A stretch of DNA of 5,086 nt, taken from NCBI GenBank assembly GCA_023250495.1, contig JAHFAP010000227.1, forward strand, positions 1 to 5,086, in the 5' to 3' direction. The notes under the pieces were generated by a model. That model saw only the letters and a list, made by a program, of their open reading frames with translations, made no database searches and was not told where the DNA came from. This document shows, piece after piece, positions 1 through 5,086 of the stretch (positions are counted from its first letter, which is position 1; every line of letters starts with the position of its first letter). The stretch is from Deltaproteobacteria bacterium. GTDB lineage: Bacteria; Desulfobacterota; Binatia; UBA9968. A program made the translations under genes and the position numbers.

Positions 1-1
1 T

Positions 2-1756
2 CCGGCGACATTGGAGATTGTCCGCGGCGCGTTCATCGCCTGCTCCAACGAGATGGGCGCGGTGCTGAGCAAGACCGCCTACAACCCGATGGTCTTCGAG
101 GTCCAGGATTTCTGCATCGGCATAATCGACCCCAAGGGACAGTTGATCGCGCAGAACTCGGGCGGGCTGCCGATCTTCCTGGCGGACATGGGCGCCGCGG
201 TCATGGACGGCATCGAGAAGTTCGGCATTTCCGGATTCGAGCCGGGCGATGCCATCGCCATGAACGCGCCCTATGTCTGCGGGCAGCATTTGAACAACGT
301 CGTCGTTTACACTCCCTGCTTCGTGAACAGCGGGCTGGTCGCCTTTCCGGCGGTCCGCGCCCACTGGCTCGATGTCGGCGGACGGCGCGTCGGTTTCGGC
401 TCCGTCGAGACCACGGAGATCTACGAAGAGGGGCTCCAGCTCCGCTCGATCAAAGTCTACCGCGGCGGAAAGCTGGACGAGAATATCTGGCAGATCATCG
501 CCGACAACGTGCGCTTTCCGGAATCGTGTCTGGGAGATCTGCGCGCGCAGCTTGCGGCCTGCCGCCTGGGCGAGCGGAGATTGACTGAGCTTTTCCAGCG
601 CTATGGCGCCGAGACGATAAGGGCCTGCATTGCGGAGATGTGGAGCCAGTCGGAGAAGCTCGCCCGCCTCGCGGTGGCGGCGATTCCGGACGGCGAATAC
701 AGAGCCGAATCGTTCATGGATAACGACGGCCAGGAGTTGGACAAGCCCGTGCCGATTCGCGTGGCTGTTCGAGTTCATGGCGACGAGATGACCGTGGATT
801 TCTCCGAGGTCGCGAACCAAGTCAAAGGGCCGATCAACTGCGGCATCTCAGGTGGAATTGCCGCAGCCCGCGTCGCGTTCAAGGCTCTCACCTTGCCTTC
901 CCACCCTGTCGACGAAGGTTGTTTTCGGCCGTTGCAGGTCATCCTGCCGCCGGGAAAATTTCTGAGCGCTGAGCCGCCTGCGGCTCTGGGCCTCTGGTCG
1001 ATTCCGCTCCCCACGGTGATCGACACCGTGCTCGCGGCCTTCGCCGCCGCCGTGCCTGACAAGATTCCCGCTGCGCACAAAGGCGAGATGGGAGGGTTCG
1101 CCGTCTATGGCACAGATCAATCCACCGGCCGCCGCTTCGTCTGCCTCAATATGATGGGCGGAGGCTGGGGCGGCAGGCCGACGGGCGACGGCCCGTCTGC
1201 GGCGGTTTCCATCTGCCAGGGCGACGTGCGCAACACGCCGATCGAGCTTTTGGAATCGCGCTACCCGCTTTTCTTCGAAAAGTTTTCGCTTCGAACGGAC
1301 AGCGGCGGGCCGGGCCGCTTCCGCGGCGGCCTCGGTGTCGAGTTTGCCCTGCGCTCGCGCTATCCGGCGCTGGTCAACTTTAATCTGGAGCGCACGAAGT
1401 GCGCGCCGTGGGGACTTCAGGGTGGACGGCCGGGAACTGTCTGCGAGGCCCGGGTTCAGAGCGCTCCCGATTCGCCCTGGGTCTCCGTGAAGAAGCAGAC
1501 CCGATATCCGATCTCTCCCCAGAGCCGCGTCGTCTTTCTCACCGCCGGCGGCGGCGGCTGGGGCGATCCACTGAAACGTGATCCGGAACTCGTCGCCGCG
1601 GATGTCCGTGAAGGCTACATCGTAGCGGACGCTGCCGCTGATTACGGCGTGGTGTTACATCCCGATAGCAGTGAGGTGGATCTTAAGGCCACCGAGAAAC
1701 TAAGAGCCCGTCTGCGCCGCCCTACTTCTTCTCGCTCCCGCCGAACAACCCCTTGA
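2..1756 (+). CDS. hyuB: Hydantoinase B / 5-oxoprolinase-family subunit (5' end outside the window)
   Basis: This is the HyuB-type subunit of the ATP-dependent hydantoinase/oxoprolinase family, a cytoplasmic enzyme that opens cyclic amides such as hydantoins or 5-oxoproline, normally together with a HyuA subunit. About 584 codons are visible. The frame is open to the left edge and reads PATLEIVRGAF, which matches the usual N-terminus (DPxTLEVxR), so only a few residues are missing; the TTG at 11 lies inside this motif and is not a credible start. Family landmarks in order are KTAYNP followed by a DFxxGIxDPxGxLIAQ segment (near 80-155), the glycine-rich GGGWGGRPTGDGPS (about 1156-1197), DSGGPGRFRGGLGVE (about 1299-1343) and TAGGGGWGDP (1541-1570), followed by the usual charged tail with DVREGYI. 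Length and motif order are those of a complete, undamaged family member. The last 12 codons overlap the convergent gene that ends at 1722. The true substrate cannot be read from sequence. Family assignment is very secure; the partner hyuA is inferred to lie upstream. Confidence 0.95.
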   Translation, partial: PATLEIVRGAFIACSNEMGAVLSKTAYNPMVFEVQDFCIGIIDPKGQLIAQNSGGLPIFLADMGAAVMDGIEKFGISGFEPGDAIAMNAPYVCGQHLNNVVVYTPCFVNSGLVAFPAVRAHWLDVGGRRVGFGSVETTEIYEEGLQLRSIKVYRGGKLDENIWQIIADNVRFPESCLGDLRAQLAACRLGERRLTELFQRYGAETIRACIAEMWSQSEKLARLAVAAIPDGEYRAESFMDNDGQELDKPVPIRVAVRVHGDEMTVDFSEVANQVKGPINCGISGGIAAARVAFKALTLPSHPVDEGCFRPLQVILPPGKFLSAEPPAALGLWSIPLPTVIDTVLAAFAAAVPDKIPAAHKGEMGGFAVYGTDQSTGRRFVCLNMMGGGWGGRPTGDGPSAAVSICQGDVRNTPIELLESRYPLFFEKFSLRTDSGGPGRFRGGLGVEFALRSRYPALVNFNLERTKCAPWGLQGGRPGTVCEARVQSAPDSPWVSVKKQTRYPISPQSRVVFLTAGGGGWGDPLKRDPELVAADVREGYIVADAAADYGVVLHPDSSEVDLKATEKLRARLRRPTSSRSRRTTP

Positions 1757-2861
1757 CCGCAGAGCCGATTCCCTCGGCGACTCCGGCCGCCCCTTGCCCC
1801 CCTTTTCGTCCCAACCCCTCAACTCCCTCAGCTATCCCCTTGATGCTCACGCCCAGTTGTCCCGCCATGCCTGCCGCAATGCGGGTCGCGAGGGTTTCGT
1901 TGAGCGAGAAGTCCGGATGGCTGGTATCGCCCTTGAGAGTGAAGTCCACGTCGATGGCGCCATCATGACCCTTGAGGAAACCGATGACCGCGTTGCGCGG
2001 GAGACCCATGAAGGTGTCGAGATAGCCTCGCGACGGCGCGAACTCCAGCTCCCTGATAATGATCTTCCCTTTTCCATCCAACTTGTTGCTTCTGACCTCA
2101 GATTTGACGTTCAAATCCAAAGTCCCTTTGTCGAGGCGCGCTTCGCCTTTCTTGGCGAGATAAGGCTGGAGACTCACCAGATCCACCCGGTCGAGAACGA
2201 CATGCGAGGAAGAATCTCTAGCCGCCGCTCCCACCCAGCCGGAGATCTTCATCCGTCCGTCGCGCCTCGCGCCCCTGACGATGGCTGCAAGCTCAAAATC
2301 GGTTTTCTCCTTCAGCGAAGGGGCCACGACGTTGCGCACGACCGCCTCGATCTGCTCGAGCCGGATCTTGAGCGGCGGCCGGCTGACCGTCGCGTCGAAA
2401 ATCTCTATGACTCCATCCTGCAAAGCAATTTGAGAGATCACGACCGAGCGTGAAGGTGCTTCCTCAATTTTCTTATCGTTCTCCTTGTGGCCGCCGGCTT
2501 CCAGAAGACTCGGGACCATGACCAGCTTCCCCGGAGTCCGCAACGCGGAGAGGTAGGGTTTTTCGACGGTGATCGAAGAGACGTGGATCTCGCCGGTCAG
2601 AAGACTGCGCAGGCTCGGAACGATCGTCACCCGCTCCGCGCGAAGCGTCCGTGCAGTGGGCCAACCTTTGGGTCCCTGGATGTCGAGCCCGACCAGCTCG
2701 ACGGAGTTCCAGCCCACTTTGAGTTGCGCAACTTCGCTGCCGGGCCCGAGCGCCGCCTCGACTTTGCCCTTGAGCAGCCGCACGGCCATGCGAAACCCAA
2801 GGGCGCCTGCGCCCAGGAAGAGAAGAATCAATACAACGACAATGACTCCCCACCGCTTCAT
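1722..2861 (-). CDS. AsmA/DUF748-like envelope protein with one N-terminal membrane anchor
   Basis: The product is 379 residues. Residues about 4-26 form a single hydrophobic segment (VIVVVLILLFLGAGALGF) preceded by MKR, giving an inner-membrane anchor with the rest in the periplasm. The next part (about 45-115) has the AsmA/DUF748 style: short beta strands around LVGLDIQGPKGWPTARTLRAE, then PSLRSLLTGEIHVSSITVEKPYL. The C-terminal third has the strand pattern DVDFTLKGDTSHPDFSLNE (about 304-322) typical of DUF748/AsmA-like lipid-bridge or envelope-biogenesis proteins. The last 40 residues are glycine-rich and amphipathic, with a repeated G-[IV]-A-E-G-[VI] unit. The ATG at 2861 is chosen because AGGAG (2869-2873) sits seven bases upstream and the membrane segment starts at once. 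The stop is TAG at 1722-1724, inside the end of hyuB. The family generally acts in outer-membrane lipid transport or envelope integrity; the specific role here is unknown. It appears monocistronic. The fold class is fairly sure, the exact family less so. Confidence 0.8.
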   Translation of the reverse strand: MKRWGVIVVVLILLFLGAGALGFRMAVRLLKGKVEAALGPGSEVAQLKVGWNSVELVGLDIQGPKGWPTARTLRAERVTIVPSLRSLLTGEIHVSSITVEKPYLSALRTPGKLVMVPSLLEAGGHKENDKKIEEAPSRSVVISQIALQDGVIEIFDATVSRPPLKIRLEQIEAVVRNVVAPSLKEKTDFELAAIVRGARRDGRMKISGWVGAAARDSSSHVVLDRVDLVSLQPYLAKKGEARLDKGTLDLNVKSEVRSNKLDGKGKIIIRELEFAPSRGYLDTFMGLPRNAVIGFLKGHDGAIDVDFTLKGDTSHPDFSLNETLATRIAAGMAGQLGVSIKGIAEGVEGLGRKGGQGAAGVAEGIGSAVKGLFGGSEKK

Positions 2862-2868
2862 CGAAGAT

Positions 2869-2873
2869 CTCCT
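2869..2873 (-). promoter_or_regulatory. Ribosome binding site of the AsmA/DUF748-like gene
   Basis: On the minus strand the sequence reads AGGAG seven bases before the ATG at 2861. Spacing and sequence are near ideal and fix the start, which places the hydrophobic segment directly at the N-terminus as expected for a membrane-anchored protein. Confidence 0.75.
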
Positions 2874-3017
2874 GGCGATGCTATTTTATCAGCGGCCGGT
2901 TAAGTCTGCGACCTCGGCTCTTTCCAAGAGGCGAGTGAGCGCGACTATCGGCACGCCAGCCGGGCTGACAGAAGATAGCTTTTTTCCTCCACGTCTAGCA
3001 AGTCGGACTCCCCCTCC

Positions 3018-3046
3018 TTGCCAAACAGCAGCAGTCATCCTATAAG
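3018..3046 (+). promoter_or_regulatory. Putative sigma70-type promoter for the aldo/keto reductase remnant
   Basis: TTGCCA at 3018-3023 and TATAAG at 3041-3046 are separated by exactly 17 bases. Each hexamer matches five of six positions of the housekeeping consensus (TTGACA and TATAAT). Transcription would begin near 3053, giving a leader of about 27 bases that contains the ribosome binding site at 3066-3071 ahead of the ATG at 3080. The position relative to the gene is what one expects for a real promoter. It is a sequence match only. It would drive a gene that is now broken, so it may be a leftover from when the gene was intact. Confidence 0.55.
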
Positions 3047-3065
3047 CTGGATTTCCGTCGAGGGT

Positions 3066-3071
3066 GAGAGG
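3066..3071 (+). promoter_or_regulatory. Ribosome binding site of the aldo/keto reductase remnant
   Basis: GAGAGG lies eight bases before the ATG at 3080. This favours ATG 3080 over the in-frame TTG at 3074, which would sit only two bases from the site. Starting at 3080 also gives the family-typical N-terminus MKYRYLG. Confidence 0.6.
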
Positions 3072-3079
3072 CATTGCGC

Positions 3080-3530
3080 ATGAAGTATCGTTATCTCGGT
3101 AAAGAGAGACTCAAAGTTTCCGCTATCGGCTACGGTTGCTCGACCTTCATCGGCAAGCTCGGCGACGAGAACGAAAAGATAGCCATCGCCGTCCTCCAGC
3201 GCGCGATAGATCTGGGGGTCAACTTCATCGATACCGCGGACCACAACAACGGCAACAACGAGGAGCTGTTGGCCAAGGCGCTCAAGGGAAAGCGGGATGC
3301 TATCGTGCTGGCCACCAAATTCGGCAATCTCAGAGGCCAGCCATGGGCGAAGGGTCGCTTGGTGGATGGCAGGCCGGAGTATGTGCCCGTCGCCTGCGAA
3401 GCCTCGCTGCGGCGCCGATATCGTCCTAACTCCGGACGACCTCGCTGAGATTGATAAAATCTTCCCGCAAAGGGGAGCGGCCGCGGGCGAGCGCCATGAC
3501 CGGGACCGATCCAACGAACTCAACATCTGA
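3080..3530 (+). pseudogene. Aldo/keto reductase pseudogene with internal deletion and frameshift
   Basis: The 5' part encodes a clear aldo/keto reductase N-terminus: MKYRYLGKERLKVSAIGYGC, then GVNFIDTAD, NNEELLAKALKGKRD, ATKFG and a segment ending CEASLRR near 3412. Reading then needs a shift of one base: from about 3411 the other frame gives GADIVLTPDDLAEIDKIFP and GAAAGER, which is the normal C-terminal end of the same family, stopping at TGA 3528-3530. The 5' frame itself runs on only to a stop at 3446-3448 with unrelated residues. Together the pieces make about 150 codons, whereas the family is usually about 320-340, so roughly 170-190 codons of the barrel are missing, including the catalytic His and most NADPH-binding strands. 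The tetrad Asp (D51) and Lys (K80) remain, but the Tyr expected five residues after D51 is Asn (N56). These are (alpha/beta)8 NAD(P)H-dependent carbonyl oxidoreductases. The product cannot be functional. A real deletion is most likely; an assembly join is the alternative. Confidence 0.88.
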
Positions 3531-3590
3531 CCAGAGCGCCGGCCGTCAAGGGGAAGATTGGAAGTTAAAAGCCGTGGGTAATGGGCGCGC

Positions 3591-4604
3591 TCATCGCGGC
3601 AGAAAATCGTTGTTGACCACCTCGGCGTAGGGGACGCGCTTCTTCAGCAGGCCGGCCTGCTCGAGCACATCCTGGGTGATCTGCACGCTGCGCTCCGTCG
3701 TCCGCCCGCCCGGGTTCAGCGCCGGCAGAACCGATTTGATCCCGGTCAGGTGAATGACCGGATCGGTCTGCGCGAAAGTCGGCCTGAGCGCTTCAGCCAC
3801 CTGTTCAGGCGTGGCGGAGAGCGCCCATTTGTTCGCCTTCACCAGCGCTCGCACCATCTTCCGCACCAGATCCGGGTTTTTCTCGACAACCTCCGGACGC
3901 GTGATGAGGTTGCACATGAGGAACTCGGGAAACGACGGGTCTTCTCCGCGGGCGTTGTCGATAAACATGATGGCAAATCCGCGCTGGATCGCGGTCTCAG
4001 GCGTCGGCGTCGCGGTCAAGGCCACATCTACTTTTCGGTTCTCCAGCGCGGCAAGCCACGTAGGCCCCGACCCGACGGGAAGGATCTGCACGTCCTGCTG
4101 CGGCACGTATCCCGCTTTGCGGACCACGAAGGAGGCCAGGTGCGCCGTCAGGGCGCCCGGCTGGGTCACGCCCACCGTCAGCCCCTTCAAGACCTTGAGC
4201 TTTTCCGCCAGGGCGCTCGCCTCGGTGATCCCCTTGGCCTTCGCCACATCCTTATGGATCGCCCAGTTGATAAAGAGCCGGTGGAGACCGCTCATGACCA
4301 TGATGAGGCGCTTGCCCTCCTGACAGGCGAGAATGACGTTGTCTCCTGGGGTGAACGTGAAGTCCACGTCACCGGCAATCAACGCCCTGATGTCCGGCCC
4401 GCTCCCGCTCGTGACAGTGGTGGCGACCTCCAGCCCTTCTTCCGCAAAGTATCCCCGCGCCTGAGCCAGGTAAACCGGCGTCATCGAGAGAGCGACCACA
4501 GGCATGGTCAGCTTGACCTTTTGTGTCTGGGCGGGCACGGGATCGGTGGCGAGGGTTAAACAGAACAGCGCGCCGATCAGAACGCACCTCATGAGACGTC
4601 TCAT
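3591..4604 (-). CDS. ABC transporter substrate-binding protein, NMT1/THI5-like (SsuA/TauA type)
   Basis: This 337-residue protein is a periplasmic solute-binding protein of the NMT1/THI5-like superfamily, which delivers small organic molecules to an ABC permease. It begins with a signal peptide: MRRLMR, a hydrophobic core VLIGALFCLTLA and a likely type-I cleavage site at VPA before Q26. No lipobox is evident. The mature part has the family pattern: LSMTPVYLAQARGYFAEEGLEV, then SGSGPDIRALIAGDVDFTF, a hinge near LKGLTVGVTQPGALTAH, and VDVALTATPTPETA; the C-terminus VPYAEVVNNDFLPR is also typical. The ATG at 4604 is chosen over upstream in-frame starts, including a GTG at 4661, because AGGAGG lies seven bases before it and the signal peptide follows directly. 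It sits 84 bases downstream of a DapA-family gene on the same strand, probably one transcript. No permease or ATPase is visible; downstream the strand switches. The ligand is unknown, and the thiamine-precursor, sulfonate and nitrate names in this superfamily should not be carried over. Confidence 0.93.
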   Translation of the reverse strand: MRRLMRCVLIGALFCLTLATDPVPAQTQKVKLTMPVVALSMTPVYLAQARGYFAEEGLEVATTVTSGSGPDIRALIAGDVDFTFTPGDNVILACQEGKRLIMVMSGLHRLFINWAIHKDVAKAKGITEASALAEKLKVLKGLTVGVTQPGALTAHLASFVVRKAGYVPQQDVQILPVGSGPTWLAALENRKVDVALTATPTPETAIQRGFAIMFIDNARGEDPSFPEFLMCNLITRPEVVEKNPDLVRKMVRALVKANKWALSATPEQVAEALRPTFAQTDPVIHLTGIKSVLPALNPGGRTTERSVQITQDVLEQAGLLKKRVPYAEVVNNDFLPR

Positions 4605-4611
4605 GTGAGAA

Positions 4612-4617
4612 CCTCCT
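4612..4617 (-). promoter_or_regulatory. Strong ribosome binding site of the substrate-binding protein gene
   Basis: The minus strand reads AAAAGGAGG, with AGGAGG at 4612-4617, seven bases before the ATG at 4604. This near-perfect Shine-Dalgarno decides the start and implies efficient translation, as is common for abundant periplasmic binding proteins. Confidence 0.8.
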
Positions 4618-4688
4618 TTTCTCCAGCCATTCCCCTCAAGACAGCAGCCACTCATACTCACACTCCCAGGTCAAATCAAAGGGCGCGC

Positions 4689-5086
4689 CTAATGTACGGG
4701 CTCGAGACCGCTCGCGCGCAGACCCTCTTTCAACGCGTTCGCCTCGTCGGCCGGCAGCGGCACCAAGGGAGACCTGACAGCCGGACTCGATATCTTGCCG
4801 AGCAGCCAGGCGCAGTATTTGTAGCGGATGTGGAGGTAGACGTAGGGGTCGCGGTAAACCAACCGGAAGATAGGATAGATTTGATCGTGCAGCTCTTTCG
4901 CGCGCTTGAGCTCTCCCCGCTTCACGGCCTCGAACATCTCTACGTCGTGCGCGGGGCAAAAATTTGCCGAGCCGGATAAGGCCCCGTCCGGCTGGAGCTG
5001 AAAGGCGTAGTAGAAAGTCCGCCCGTTAGCGGGCAGCAGATACACTTTCCGAGATACGGCGCGGACAGCGCGGACCTCCTCCTCGT
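4689..5086 (-). CDS. DapA / dihydrodipicolinate synthase-family lyase, C-terminal part (5' end outside the window)
   Basis: About 131 C-terminal codons are present, and the frame is open to the right edge; the GTG at 5045 is internal and not a start. The visible part matches the last third of class-I pyruvate aldolases of the DHDPS/NAL family: a PDGALSGSANFCPAHDVEMF segment (equivalent to the usual GADGxIS-xAN), the helix GELKRAKELHDQIYP, then YKYCAWLLGKISSPAVRSPL and VPLP, ending with a short helix (ALKEGLRASGL). The family normally has about 300 residues and forms a cytoplasmic barrel that uses a Schiff-base lysine; that lysine and the YxxxxY-type active-site residues lie outside the window, so activity cannot be judged. 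The neighbouring binding-protein gene, 84 bases downstream, suggests a catabolic role rather than lysine biosynthesis, so the name dapA is not given. The tail shows no damage. Stop is TAG at 4689-4691. Confidence 0.88.
   Translation of the reverse strand, partial: EEEVRAVRAVSRKVYLLPANGRTFYYAFQLQPDGALSGSANFCPAHDVEMFEAVKRGELKRAKELHDQIYPIFRLVYRDPYVYLHIRYKYCAWLLGKISSPAVRSPLVPLPADEANALKEGLRASGLEPVH

Noticed and set aside
1794..2453. Open plus-strand frame of 219 codons opposite the AsmA/DUF748-like gene.
   Set aside because: It has no recognisable motif, and the minus-strand gene has a membrane anchor, family features and a ribosome binding site. It is a shadow.
2883..2888. TAAAAT on the minus strand as a -10 box for the AsmA/DUF748-like gene.
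   Set aside because: There is no acceptable -35 hexamer at 16-18 bases upstream, and the leader would be only about 14 bases. Too weak to list as a promoter.
2945..2985. Possible terminator on the plus strand: CTATC and GATAG arms around a small CAGC/GCTG hairpin, followed by six T.
   Set aside because: The arms are only five and four base pairs with mismatches between them, and no plus-strand gene ends just before it. It is probably chance.
2889..3074. Minus-strand frame of 61 codons in the divergent intergenic region.
   Set aside because: No family resemblance or clear ribosome binding site. It covers the probable promoter of the rightward gene and is most likely chance.
3035..3526. Minus-strand frame of 163 codons opposite the aldo/keto reductase remnant.
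   Set aside because: The remnant's two halves match a known family in the plus direction; the antisense product has no recognisable features.
3750..4559. Long open plus-strand frame of 269 codons opposite the binding-protein gene.
   Set aside because: It is antisense to a securely identified gene, is rich in Arg/His/Gly of low complexity, and has no recognisable domain. Such frames are common opposite GC-rich genes.
4605..4661. N-terminal extension of the binding protein to a GTG at 4661.
   Set aside because: It would put 19 polar residues before a textbook signal peptide and bury a strong ribosome binding site (4612-4617) inside the coding region.
4682..4689. Palindrome GGCGCGCC next to the stop of the DapA-family gene.
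   Set aside because: An eight-base GC palindrome is unremarkable in DNA of this composition and has no T-run or repeat partner.

Overview
The window is GC-rich, densely coded bacterial DNA. It holds two complete genes, two genes cut by the window edges and one decayed gene. The gene set (a hydantoinase-B/oxoprolinase subunit, an AsmA/DUF748-type membrane protein, an NMT1/THI5-like periplasmic binding protein and a DapA-family aldolase) fits a metabolically versatile, Gram-negative soil or sediment bacterium. Families rich in orphan NMT1/THI5 binding proteins and HyuA/HyuB, such as Rokubacteria, Tectomicrobia or Deltaproteobacteria-like lineages, come to mind. That placement is inference from gene content and style; no marker gene is present.

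Layout from left to right. Positions 2-1756 (+) are the 3' part of hyuB, lacking only its extreme 5' end. Positions 1722-2861 (-) encode a 379-residue AsmA/DUF748-like protein with one N-terminal membrane segment; it converges on hyuB and overlaps it tail to tail by 35 bases. Positions 2862-3079 are a divergent intergenic region with a good sigma70-like promoter facing right. Positions 3080-3530 (+) are an aldo/keto reductase pseudogene: about 110 N-terminal codons are joined out of frame to about 40 C-terminal codons, so the central half of the enzyme, including the catalytic histidine, is gone. Positions 3591-4604 (-) encode an exported substrate-binding protein with a strong Shine-Dalgarno sequence. 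Positions 4689-5086 (-) are the C-terminal part of a DapA-family lyase, which lies 84 bases upstream of the binding protein on the same strand and probably shares its transcript.

Functionally, the right-hand pair looks like part of a catabolic or uptake unit: a periplasmic binding protein for a small organic molecule and a cytoplasmic pyruvate-type aldolase or lyase. No permease or ATPase is visible. HyuB would work with a HyuA subunit expected upstream of the window to hydrolyse a cyclic amide with ATP. The AsmA/DUF748 protein is an envelope gene with no obvious link to its neighbours.

I found no CRISPR array, tRNA, rRNA, insertion sequence, phage gene, defence gene or convincing terminator, and no undescribed system. 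The most notable item is the aldo/keto reductase remnant, which combines a large internal deletion, a frameshift, an apparent loss of the catalytic tyrosine and a still-recognisable promoter and ribosome binding site.
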